The notes beneath the pieces were generated by a model that was not told the DNA's origin, made no database searches, and saw only the letters and a program-made list of their open reading frames with translations. A DNA stretch of 64,000 bases from an uncultured Pseudothermotoga sp. (GTDB lineage: Bacteria > Thermotogota > Thermotogae > Thermotogales > DSM-5069), in the NCBI GenBank assembly GCA_937995655.1, contig CALKJI010000004.1:243278-307277 (forward strand), written 5' to 3'. How positions within the stretch are numbered: the first letter of the stretch is position 1; every line of letters starts with the position of its first letter. Below are positions 51,816-60,390 of the stretch, piece after piece. The position numbers were made by a program, and so were the translations under genes.

Positions 51816-52997
51816 TCATCTCCCTTGTCTTGATATATTAATAGACCTTGGTGTACCACTTTCTTCTACGGTACCATATACCACCCTCTTGACAACCAGA
51901 CCATCTGAATCGTTATAGACAACAAACCATGGATACAGCGTCCCAGAATATCTGTCGGCATCTGTACCAATTTCCAAGGTTATCGTAGCCAAAACTCCTC
52001 CTTGTGAAACTATTTTTTGGGAGAGCTCTGGATATCTCAAATACTGATCTATGACGCTAAAGGTGTAAAAGTGGAACCTAAGTTCTATCTGCTTTTCATG
52101 TATATAAGCGTCGGCGTTAACATTCCCTCCAGGGGTCTGCATAGTTCCAATGGCTGTCGTGTAATCGATATGATTCAGTTTGAGTGTACCATTGAACCTA
52201 CCAGCACTATCTTGAACTAACCATGTTCCAGCAAGGTTTATCATAGTTTTTTTTGCATACGCCTTTGCCTTCTCTATAAGTTCTGACAAATAGTCAGTGT
52301 AATCTCTCAAAATTTCTGATATATACTTTTGCTTGTTTGCTCTCAATTCCATAATGAACTGTGCGTATTTTTCGGCCTGATACCTTTCTTCCAAACCATT
52401 TCTAAGCATTTCATGGACCTTATCCTCTGGCATATTTCTGTATTGCTCAGAAGAACGGATTATGGAGAATCCTTTCGTCTGTACACTCATATCGTAGGCG
52501 GTGCGAGGAGCGTCACCCTTCTCACGGTTTGACCTGTAAATTTGGTATTGAGATTCTTTGAGAGCCCTTTCAAGAATATCAACCCTAGTCGCGGAGAATA
52601 CATCTTTGGCGTCGCTGAAAAAACTAATCCATTTTGGAGTGATTAGATCTAAAAGCCAATTCAAAGGGTTCAATTTGTCTTTGATCAACTTCTTGAATGC
52701 TCTGAAATCATTTACATTATCAAAACTCATGGGCACAGGTGTATCACACAACCTTTCAAATTCATCCACCTTAATGGCCATCTCAATTAGTTTGTGGAGC
52801 GTCTTCTTACCCTTTAAATCATCCAGTGCCATCTTGTAGGCGTCATCAGGTATACTTTTGCCACTCATGGTGAATTCTTTGGCAATCTTGACGATTTGAC
52901 CTTGGCTGACCGTTGCAGCAAGAGTTGGACTAAGGACAAAGATTAACATGAAACTGGTTAATAGAAAGCTAAGACTGAAAAATCTGCCAATTTTCAC
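51816..52997 (-). CDS. Secreted protein of unknown function, helical N-domain and beta-rich C-domain
   Basis: A 393-aa protein with signal peptide (SLSFLLTSFMLIFVLSPTLAA). Residues about 30-240 are helical and charged; the C-terminal part (from about 250) begins INLAGTWLVQDSAGRFNGTLKLN and has repeated strand patterns that recall lipocalin-like GTW domains. No catalytic motif is visible. GTG at 52997 is preceded by GGGAGTG. It shares a transcript with the small secreted protein downstream; the two may act together in the envelope. Confidence 0.65.
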   Translation of the reverse strand: MKIGRFFSLSFLLTSFMLIFVLSPTLAATVSQGQIVKIAKEFTMSGKSIPDDAYKMALDDLKGKKTLHKLIEMAIKVDEFERLCDTPVPMSFDNVNDFRAFKKLIKDKLNPLNWLLDLITPKWISFFSDAKDVFSATRVDILERALKESQYQIYRSNREKGDAPRTAYDMSVQTKGFSIIRSSEQYRNMPEDKVHEMLRNGLEERYQAEKYAQFIMELRANKQKYISEILRDYTDYLSELIEKAKAYAKKTMINLAGTWLVQDSAGRFNGTLKLNHIDYTTAIGTMQTPGGNVNADAYIHEKQIELRFHFYTFSVIDQYLRYPELSQKIVSQGGVLATITLEIGTDADRYSGTLYPWFVVYNDSDGLVVKRVVYGTVEESGTPRSINISRQGR

Positions 52998-53379
52998 TCT
53001 GCATCACTCCCTAATGAGGTGTGTGATCTGGTTTGACCACAGTTGCTTTAAGTATACAGCAATATCATTAGAATATTCTTAGAAAATTTTTCTATGCAAA
53101 ACTCATTCATTTTTATCGCTTTAATCTCCTTTCGAAAAAATATCAAATTTTCTCACTCAGTGCATATATCATCTCGACATACGATGTAAAGTAGCTGACT
53201 CTCAAAAAATCTTTGCTATTAAGACGGTTTAATTTTTTCACATTTAGTGGTACAAATGGAGCTTGTGGCAGCTGTGGTTTTTGAACAAACATCATCGTCT
53301 GGCATTAGCTATCAGTTCTTTCACAAAAAAATAATGGAAAAGATGATATAATGTTTTTAAGGACAACTGGGTGGTAGGA
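52998..53379. other. Intergenic region without recognisable gene
   Basis: AT-rich. TATAAT at 53348-53353 may be the -10 of the old lipoprotein gene that follows, but no -35 at normal spacing was found. No hairpins with T-runs and no open frame of interest. Confidence 0.3.
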
Positions 53380-54030
53380 TGAGATGCCTTTTGATTCTAC
53401 TCATAATAGTAGGACTGCTAGCCTTGGCAGCATGTACCGGTGATCTCCCTTCCGCAAGAAAAAGCGCTGCTTAGATTGCTCAGCAATTGGTCTAGGAAAT
53501 CATTGGGATCCTGAGCCTGACTTCGAACTTCCAGAACCAAGTTCTTCTCCAACTGAGTTTGCCGAACTTGCCCTCAAGTTTGTCTATTTTCCATTAGAAG
53601 ACAGGAACGAGCATGAAGTTTTTGAATGGGTAAGAAACATCCAAGAATTTATTGTTTCACATTTCACAAAGCCTGCCACTATAACATTTGCATTGTTGCA
53701 ATAGCAGAATGTGAGCCAGGAAAACCTTTTGGTTATCCCTATTTCAATGTGATGAATGATCCACCAAGTTTTGTAGAAAAGATACATACATTTTACAGTG
53801 CGAAACACAGAGCGGGGCAGTTACTTCTCTCAAACTCTCCATGAGAACCGTTAGTGGTCAGGATTATGGATATTTCTATACAGTTTTTGTAAAAGAGACT
53901 GATTCGGCCACAAGGGTCTGGATCTATCCCATACCATCTGCTGCTCTATAATTCTCCACAGAAAGGATTTCCTTCACAGTATTTCGACTACTTTTTTGAA
54001 AAGCTTGTAAAACTTCGTTTAGTGAAATGA
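53380..54030 (+). pseudogene. Multiply frameshifted lipoprotein gene
   Basis: ATG 53380, after GGGTGGTAGG, gives a good lipoprotein signal (MRCLLILLIIVGLLALAAC, lipobox LAAC) that meets a stop after SARKSAA. Further coding-like pieces follow in changing frames: GLGNHWDPEPDFELPEPSS to FTKPATITFALL, then VAIAECEPGKPFGYPYFNVM to HRAGQLLLSNS, then RTVSGQDYGYFYTVFVKE, and last PQKGFPSQYFDYFFEKLVKL to a TGA at 54028-54030. Joined, they make a protein of about 215 residues that I do not recognise. Three or more shifts show it is dead. Confidence 0.65.
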
Positions 54031-54346
54031 CCAGTAAGAAGATTAGTAGGTACTGCCTATTCGAAAAGATATGGGAAATGCTATCTTTTTTGCTGTGGCA
54101 CCTTTGGAAAGAACATTCTTTGAGGCTAAAATATGCTTAAAAAGTCGAGGACAGGGCCGATTTTTTCCCAAGTATGGGTCTTGTTTGACGGGATCAAACG
54201 ATTTTGATATGCTATTCATGTCATAGTACTCTATTTTTATACTGTTTCGAAAGAGTGTGATGAGTTGTCAAGAATTAGGAAGGAGTCTTTAAATTTATTA
54301 TGTCAAAAAACTCGACAAAAGGGATTTTTGTCAGTCGGAGAGAGTT
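54031..54346. other. Intergenic region with two hairpins before wecB
   Basis: No gene seen. GTTTGA/TCAAAC (54183-54199, 5-nt loop) and GACAAAA/TTTTGTC (54314-54332, 5-nt loop) are perfect short inverted repeats; the second ends 14 nt before the wecB start and could affect its expression. No T-run terminator. Confidence 0.35.
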
Positions 54347-55432
54347 GTGAAAATATTAGACGTCGTTGGTGCCCGTCCTCAATTTATTAAGATAGCTCCC
54401 GTCCTTCGAGCCATTGCTTATCATAATCAAGAAAACCCGGATCATCGGATCTTGGAAGTTTTAGTGCACACAGGTCAGCACTATGACTATGAAATGTCCC
54501 AAGTCTTTTTTGACGAACTAAACTTGAAGACACCGGATTACCATCTAGGTATAGGTTCTGGCAGCCATGGTTACCAGACCGGTGAAATGCTTAAAGCAAT
54601 TGAAAAGGTACTCTTGGTTGAAAAACCCGACTTGGTCATGGTCTATGGTGATACCAATTCTACCTTAGCAGGTGCACTTGCTGCCGCCAAACTTCACATA
54701 CCTGTGGCTCACGTGGAAGCAGGGCTACGCAGTTTTAACAAGTACATGCCTGAAGAGATCAATCGTGTTCTTACTGATCATCTTTCAGAGTTTCTATTTT
54801 GTCCTACTCAGGCTGCAGTGGAAAACTTGCATCGGGAAGCCATCACAAAAGGAGTGTATCTGGTAGGCGACGTGATGTATGATGCCGCCATTGAGTACTT
54901 AGCTCTGGCCGAGAAGAAATCTCACATCTTGGAGCGACTGAGTCTTAAGACTAAAGGATATGCCCTGGCCACCGTTCACCGGGCGGAAAGTACCGATGAT
55001 CCCAAACGATTAGAGGCAATCTTTGCCGGTCTTAAAGCTGTTGCGCAGGATGGTTTGAAAGTGATTTTACCCCTTCATCCTCGCACACGCAAGCAAGTCC
55101 AATCTTTAGGACTTTCTCTCGACAGCCTGAATGTGATTGAACCAATTTCTTACCTGGACATGATTCTTTTGGAAAAGAATGCCAAGGTGATTCTCACAGA
55201 CTCTGGCGGAGTGCAGAAGGAAGCTTTCTTTTTCCGTGTACCCTGCGTGACTTTCCGTGAGGAGACCGAATGGGTAGAGACCGTGGAGAGTGGTTGGAAT
55301 GTACTGGTGGGGTATGACGTGGAAAAAATTGTCGTTGCAGCTCTGAATGCTCAACAGGGTAGAAGAGATTTCTGGCCTTACGGTGATGGTAAGACAGCCG
55401 TGAAAATTATAAACCTGCTGAGCAAAAAGTGA
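54347..55432 (+). CDS. wecB: UDP-N-acetylglucosamine 2-epimerase (non-hydrolysing)
   Basis: A 361-aa GT-B-fold enzyme that interconverts UDP-GlcNAc and UDP-ManNAc for surface polysaccharides. Diagnostic segments are VVGARPQFIKIAPVLRA, HTGQHYDYEMSQVFFDEL, VYGDTNSTLAGALAA, HVEAGLRSFNKYMPEEINR, ATVHRAEST and LTDSGGVQKEAFF. All expected catalytic acids and the His appear present. The start is GTG at 54347 behind GGAGAGA. It stands among decayed genes, so it may be one of the few survivors of a larger surface-sugar cluster; its richer GC wording suggests it could be acquired, but I could not measure this. Confidence 0.93.
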   Translation: MKILDVVGARPQFIKIAPVLRAIAYHNQENPDHRILEVLVHTGQHYDYEMSQVFFDELNLKTPDYHLGIGSGSHGYQTGEMLKAIEKVLLVEKPDLVMVYGDTNSTLAGALAAAKLHIPVAHVEAGLRSFNKYMPEEINRVLTDHLSEFLFCPTQAAVENLHREAITKGVYLVGDVMYDAAIEYLALAEKKSHILERLSLKTKGYALATVHRAESTDDPKRLEAIFAGLKAVAQDGLKVILPLHPRTRKQVQSLGLSLDSLNVIEPISYLDMILLEKNAKVILTDSGGVQKEAFFFRVPCVTFREETEWVETVESGWNVLVGYDVEKIVVAALNAQQGRRDFWPYGDGKTAVKIINLLSKK

Positions 55433-55435
55433 TAT

Positions 55436-55454
55436 TCATGACAAATTGTCATGA
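55436..55454. repeat. 19-bp perfect palindrome just after wecB
   Basis: TCATGACAA, one A, then TTGTCATGA: 9-bp arms around a single central base, 3 nt after the wecB stop. Too tight for an RNA hairpin, so a protein-binding site or a scar of a mobile element is more likely. Confidence 0.5.
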
Positions 55455-56484
55455 TAGATATTGTGGACAGTTGGACTTGGAAGAAGGATTCGTTTGACTT
55501 GACAAAAATACGAAAGAGAATTTCGCGATTATGAATTTTGCACAAAAAGATTCAAGAGCTGTTCTTGATTTAGATTGTCAAAATGATCTTGCCTTAAATT
55601 CATCGACTGGTAAGTGTCAAGGGGTCGATTTGGGTGCCAACCCAAGAACATCGATCTATAAAGGTGGAAGAATTCATAGAAAGGTTGCTTCATTAGTTTT
55701 TAAATCAACTACCCTGGAGCTAACAATGTTCCTGAGTGTTCCTGAATCTCTAGATTCTCATATCTTTCAGAAAACTTTCTCTAGGTTTCAAGGGGTGAAT
55801 GATCGATGAAAATATTTGTAGATTGAGTTTATGAATCACTTTGGAGAAATAACCAATGAACTGTGCCAAGTTCTTTTACGAACGAGTACTACATTCATTA
55901 GTGGTGTCTCAAACTTTGTCATAGGAGCCGAAATCTCTGTTGTATTGCCAAGGGTTTTAGACTCTCAAGGCAATGGAATGTAGATCCTTGCTATACTCTT
56001 TCCACTTCTTACGTGACATTAGTTAACTTGTGACTAGAATCCGTGACGACCTATATGATGCAACTTTAGGCTATACTTAAAGTTGAGTAGCTACTTTGGT
56101 GATGCATCTGGTGCAAGGTGAAGAGGTCTCATGAACAATGAAGAAAGGCCATGAACTGTACTGATAAACACCTTCAATTGTGGGCAAAAGTAAATCTGAG
56201 CAAGCTTTTCGCCATGCTTAGAAAGGGTGCGGACTGTATTTCATAGCAGAAAATTGTGCTGAAAAAATTCGCGATGATCTCAATGGAAATGTTGATACGA
56301 TTTATTGTGATGTTCTTAATCTGGAACGATTATTCGAAATCGATAAAGAGAACAAACCATGACATTCTTGCAAAAATTTTTAATATAATCTCAAAATGAG
56401 AAGGCTATTTTGGAAGAGTTTGAAAGTACAGCGGTTGTGAATCAAACAATTATGACACGTGAAAATCTTCTGGAGGTGATAGCT
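55455..56484 (+). pseudogene. About 1 kb of gene debris between wecB and the amidotransferase
   Basis: Several short coding-like pieces in different frames with no complete gene: 55531-55809 (MNFAQKDSRAVLDLDC...), about 55830-55983 (NHFGEITNELCQVLLRTSTT...), and about 56225-56360 (YFIAENCAEKIRDDLNGNVD then TIYCDVLNLERLFEIDKENK). The last recalls a nucleotide-sugar epimerase or glycosyltransferase segment, but this is not firm. It probably marks deletion and decay of polysaccharide genes. The ribosome binding site of the next gene, TGGAGGTGAT, is at its end. Confidence 0.4.
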
Positions 56485-57630
56485 ATGCAAGAAAGCTATA
56501 CAATCTGCACACGTTGCGTAATGGATACAACGGCTGAAGAAATCAGTTTTGACCAAGAAGGTGTTTGCAGTTTCTGTCATTATTTTGATACAACCGTCAA
56601 GTCGACCCTTGAGCGTGCCAAAACAAAGGAAGGGCGAAGGCTCTTGGAAGAAATCGTTCGAAAAATCAAAGAATCGGGCAAGAATAAACCTTACGACTCT
56701 ATCTTAGGAATCAGTGGTGGGACAGATAGTTCTTATCTAGCCCATCTCGCAGTTTCTTTGGGATTGCGCCCGTTAGCAGTTCATGTCGATACTGGCTGGA
56801 ACACCCCAGAATCGGAGGCTAACATCCACAAACTAGTGGAAAAACTTGGACTCGATCTGGAAATTTTTGTGGTTGACTGGGAAGAAATGAAAGATCTTCA
56901 GCTAGCTTTTTACAAAGCTAGCGTCAAAAACTGTGAGATACCTCAGGACCACGCTTTTTTGGCTGTACTTTACAAAAAAGCTGCAGAGAAAGGTGTTAAT
57001 TATATACTCACTGGTGGCAATCTAGCAACCGAATCTATTCTACCTCGTTCTTGGGGTTTCAACGCTGCCGATTCGCGGCATCTTCTTGCAGTTCATAAAC
57101 TTTTTGGAACAAAGCCGTTGAAAAACTTTCCCATATTGACCTTTTGGAGCCGTTATTTGTACTACCCCTTTATAAAAGGAATAAAAGAGGTCAGACTTCT
57201 CAATCTTGTGTCATACGACAAGAAAGAAGCAAAAAGGATTCTTGCAGAAAAGTACGGATGGAAAGATTATGGCTTAAAACATTACGAATCAGTTCTTACA
57301 AGATTTTTCCAAGGATATTATTTGCCCACGAAATTCGGAATTGATAAGCGTAGAGCACACTTTTCAAGTCTAATACTTTCAGGACAAATGAAAAGAGAAG
57401 AGGCTCTTGAAGAATTAAAAAAAGCACCATATCCGGACAGTGAGTTGTTAAAACAGGATAAAGCTATTATTGCACAGAAACTTGGTTTGACACTTTTTGA
57501 ATGGGAAGCAATATTGGCTTTGCCGCCGCGTGATCACAGTGAATTTCCTTCGTCTGAATTTTTGTACAAGACAAAGGATCTATTGGTACAAAAACTCGGT
57601 ATAAGAAAACGTTGGCACAACCTTAGATAA
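56485..57630 (+). CDS. N-acetyl sugar amidotransferase (WbpG/PseA/LegH-like)
   Basis: A 381-aa ATP-pyrophosphatase-fold enzyme that turns an acetamido sugar into an acetamidino sugar in surface glycans. An N-terminal zinc-type motif CTRCVMDTTAEE ... GVCSFCHYFD is followed by the PP-loop LGISGGTDSSYLAHLAV, then HVDTGWNTPESEANI and LTGGNLATESILPRSWG. It normally uses a HisH-like glutaminase partner (WbpH); none is visible here. ATG at 56485 is chosen because GGAGGTGAT lies just upstream. The glycosyltransferase gene follows after 3 nt. Confidence 0.9.
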   Translation: MQESYTICTRCVMDTTAEEISFDQEGVCSFCHYFDTTVKSTLERAKTKEGRRLLEEIVRKIKESGKNKPYDSILGISGGTDSSYLAHLAVSLGLRPLAVHVDTGWNTPESEANIHKLVEKLGLDLEIFVVDWEEMKDLQLAFYKASVKNCEIPQDHAFLAVLYKKAAEKGVNYILTGGNLATESILPRSWGFNAADSRHLLAVHKLFGTKPLKNFPILTFWSRYLYYPFIKGIKEVRLLNLVSYDKKEAKRILAEKYGWKDYGLKHYESVLTRFFQGYYLPTKFGIDKRRAHFSSLILSGQMKREEALEELKKAPYPDSELLKQDKAIIAQKLGLTLFEWEAILALPPRDHSEFPSSEFLYKTKDLLVQKLGIRKRWHNLR

Positions 57631-57633
57631 GGC

Positions 57634-58755
57634 ATGAATGCTGACGTGGGTACAAAGATCGTCCATTTAACCACCGTTCATCCGGCTTACGACATTCGAA
57701 TATTTCATAAAGAGGCAAAGACACTCGCACGAGCTGGTTACAATGTTATATTAATCGCTCAACATGATAAAGAAGAGATAGTCGATGGCGTCAGAATCAT
57801 TCCTCTACCAAGACCAAAGAATCGTTTGAGTCGATTTTTCATACTGACTTGGCGTGCCTTCTTTATAGCAATTCGCCAAAGGGGACAGATATATCATTTC
57901 CACGATCCCGAATTGATACCTGTAGGTATTGCATTACGTTTGGCTGGTAAAAAGGTAATTTATGATGTCCATGAAGACTTACCCAGGCAAATTCTTAGTA
58001 AACCTTGGATTCCACGTTGGCTGCGTCCCATTTTAGCCAAGATATCCCAGATGTTAGGAAAACTGGCTGGAAAATGTTTGAATGGTATCGTGGTTGTTAC
58101 ACCAAATATTGCCAATCATTTTCCAGAGAAAAAAACTGTAGTAGTACAGAATTTTCCGCTTCTATCTGAATTAACTCTTGCTCAATCTACTGTCTATAGT
58201 GGGCGTCCCTTAAACATTGCTTACATAGGTGGGATCACATTAATTCGCGGGGCTATTGAGATGGTGAAGGCTATGGAATTTTTGCCCTTGCATATACCTG
58301 CCAAGTTGTTTTTGGCAGGCAGATTTGAATCTTCTTCGCTCGAGGAAAAGGTACGTAAAATGGCCGGATGGAGCCGTGTAGAATACTTAGGGTGGCTGGA
58401 TCGGCAAAAGGTCATTGAGCTTTTGAATAATGTTCGTGTTGGTATTGTAATATTTCATCATGAACCAAATTGCATCGAAAGTCAACCGAACAAACTATTT
58501 GAATACATGATGGTGGGATTACCGGTTGTAGCGTCAGATTTCCCGCTTTGGCGGCAGATAGTTCAAGAAGTTGGATGTGGTCTACTTGTAGATCCTTTGG
58601 ATCCTAAAGCCATTTCCCAGGCGATTACATGGCTTTTGGAACATCCCACTGAGGCTGAGGATATGGGAAAACGAGGAAAACAAGCAGTGTTAGAAAAGTA
58701 CAACTGGGAGAAAGAAGCTGAAAAGCTTTTGAAGTTTTATGAAAAATTGATGTGA
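57634..58755 (+). CDS. Glycosyltransferase family 4 (GT-B) protein
   Basis: A 373-aa retaining GT-B glycosyltransferase. The N-domain has HLTTVHPAYDIRIFHKEAKTL and VYHFHDPELIP-type IYHFHDPELIPVGIAL and YDVHEDLPRQIL; the C-domain has IAYIGGITLIRGAIEMVKAM, LFLAGRF, VEYLGWLDRQKVIELL and the nucleotide-sugar E(x7)E region QPNKLFEYMMVGLPVVASDFP. It transfers a sugar to a lipid- or glycan-linked acceptor on the cytoplasmic face. It pairs with the amidotransferase gene. Its ribosome binding site is weak, so translation may depend on coupling. Confidence 0.9.
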   Translation: MNADVGTKIVHLTTVHPAYDIRIFHKEAKTLARAGYNVILIAQHDKEEIVDGVRIIPLPRPKNRLSRFFILTWRAFFIAIRQRGQIYHFHDPELIPVGIALRLAGKKVIYDVHEDLPRQILSKPWIPRWLRPILAKISQMLGKLAGKCLNGIVVVTPNIANHFPEKKTVVVQNFPLLSELTLAQSTVYSGRPLNIAYIGGITLIRGAIEMVKAMEFLPLHIPAKLFLAGRFESSSLEEKVRKMAGWSRVEYLGWLDRQKVIELLNNVRVGIVIFHHEPNCIESQPNKLFEYMMVGLPVVASDFPLWRQIVQEVGCGLLVDPLDPKAISQAITWLLEHPTEAEDMGKRGKQAVLEKYNWEKEAEKLLKFYEKLM

Positions 58756-58765
58756 GCTGCCAAAC

Positions 58766-58825
58766 ATGGGGACTTTAGGTAAGCTAATCTGGAGACTCAA
58801 AAACAGATTCCCTTTTAGCAAGTAA
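58766..58825 (+). pseudogene. Truncated 19-codon N-terminal remnant after the glycosyltransferase
   Basis: ATG 58766 starts MGTLGKLIWRLKNRFPFSK and then stops. It looks like the beginning of a longer polysaccharide gene cut by a deletion. No continuation was found before the SfsA gene. It has no good binding site and may be chance. Confidence 0.25.
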
Positions 58826-58969
58826 GTACATATCACTACCATCATGTAAAATGAAACACGCTCATCTATCGCACCGGTCTCTCGTGCATCAGTCTCAATA
58901 AGAAGTGTACATTGCTTTCTTGAAAATACTCTGTACGAATCTTCAAATCTTTAGACAAAGGGTTCTATC

Positions 58970-60091
58970 TCAAGAAATGCCAACCCGGTCGTTGGGTTTC
59001 AGAAACTTTTTCAACCTTCCTATGCGAAAGCCCAAAATTACGTCCACGAACTCCTCACTTTTGAAGGGATTTTCTGCAAACCAATAAAGGTGGCTATCAC
59101 AGTTGCAGTCGGAACACCCAAAGTTAGGAATATAGCCATCGGCTATGGAGTCTACAGCTTTGGATAAAGAACATTCCAAAGGTTCTGAGGACCTTACAGG
59201 AATAGCTATGAAGTCTTTGAAGTGGGGTGCAATGTAATCAATATGCCATTTTAAAGATTTGCGAACTCTCATATGTCTTTTGATTCTCGCACTTAGAGAG
59301 TTCATGGCTGAGCCAACATAGAGGTAATACCCTGGCCTGAAAGTGAGCATCCCAAGTTTGCCCACTTGAAGAGTTTTTTCATCTTCCAATTTTCCACAAA
59401 GCATGTAACTTCCCTTGTCTGATGACTCACCGTCATAGATGTACCAAGGAATAAAAAGTTCGTCTACAAATTCGAAGGTCATGTCTTCTTTCCAACGTAT
59501 GGAGACAGGTTTTATCAGTAGGGTGTCCCGAAATTTGGAAAGAGTCTGTGAAAAATCTGGATCTGTGTGAAAATCAGGAAGAAAATACCTCACCTGTGGG
59601 TTGTGGACTATAAAAACGATGGCTCCGTTTCTCTTGCCAAGGATCTCAAGATGTTTTTTCCCCCTCGATGTTACGGCATCGGGAAACATAGCGATTTGAT
59701 CTTGAAAAAGCGTGCAAGATTTGACCTCTAGAATTAAGTCGTGAAAACCGTTACTCAAAAGAAAGTCGATCCTGTGTCCATCGATTCTGTATTCTTTGTC
59801 TCTTATGAAGTAACCTTCAAGATCTTTTATACAACCTTTTTCGATCAAAGCCTTTGCAACTTCATTCGTGTAGTGGGTATCAAGACACATTATTTGTCCT
59901 TGTCTTTCAGCAGCCCAGAGAATGAAGGGTAGACCTTTTTCTTGTTTTTTCAAATAAACAGTTTTTCCAGGTATCAGTATCTCCCAAAGTCTTCCGGGAT
60001 TTGGAAGATAGGCTTGTGTTTTCTGACCGTTGATTTGGCAAACAACGGTGAACCTGTTTAGCCTTTTGATAAAGGTGGCTTTTTGGAACAT
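58970..60091 (-). CDS. SfsA nuclease-like domain fused to a GIY-YIG (DUF123) domain
   Basis: A 373-aa two-domain protein. Residues about 1-225 are SfsA (YLPNPGRLWEILIPG, IDFLLSNGFHDLILEVKSCTLF, AMFPDAVTSRGKKHLEIL), where Asp and ExK fit the PD-(D/E)xK nuclease core proposed for this family. Residues about 240-350 form a DUF123/GIY-YIG-like domain (FRPGYYLYVGSAMNSLSARIKRH, then WHIDYI and a GCSDCNCDSHLYWF cysteine cluster). Two putative nuclease folds in one chain suggest a DNA or RNA processing enzyme rather than the sugar-fermentation regulator its name implies. Confidence 0.85.
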   Translation of the reverse strand: MFQKATFIKRLNRFTVVCQINGQKTQAYLPNPGRLWEILIPGKTVYLKKQEKGLPFILWAAERQGQIMCLDTHYTNEVAKALIEKGCIKDLEGYFIRDKEYRIDGHRIDFLLSNGFHDLILEVKSCTLFQDQIAMFPDAVTSRGKKHLEILGKRNGAIVFIVHNPQVRYFLPDFHTDPDFSQTLSKFRDTLLIKPVSIRWKEDMTFEFVDELFIPWYIYDGESSDKGSYMLCGKLEDEKTLQVGKLGMLTFRPGYYLYVGSAMNSLSARIKRHMRVRKSLKWHIDYIAPHFKDFIAIPVRSSEPLECSLSKAVDSIADGYIPNFGCSDCNCDSHLYWFAENPFKSEEFVDVILGFRIGRLKKFLKPNDRVGIS

Positions 60092-60390
60092 CTTGGGTTT
60101 CTCACCGCTTTCAAAATTCTTTGTAAATTACGAACGTAAGCGTTACAATTGTAGAAGTCTCTCCATGCACAACCCGTAGCAAATTTTTACAATCTTCTGC
60201 TAAAATAGTTCTGTGAAATTCTTACAAGATAATTACAATCACTGATAACTTTATGAGAAAATCAAATGGAATCACAAACGGCCTAAGTTGAAGCCACAAG
60301 TAAGATGTTCTAAAAATTCTTGGGGTAACCTTTGCTTCTTGATCGTGATTGTTGTTTTTTGCAACAGTCAAGTGAGCAAAATTAGCTCTT
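60092..60390. other. Intergenic region before SfsA fusion gene
   Basis: No gene seen. It separates two minus-strand genes. A small inverted repeat around GTTG...CAAC near 60349-60365 could form a hairpin near the end of the CARF gene, but has no T-run on the minus strand. Confidence 0.25.

Noticed and set aside
54089..54110. Another TGGCAC before wecB as a possible sigma-54 promoter
   Set aside because: No TTGC at the proper distance; the place is over 200 bases from the gene.
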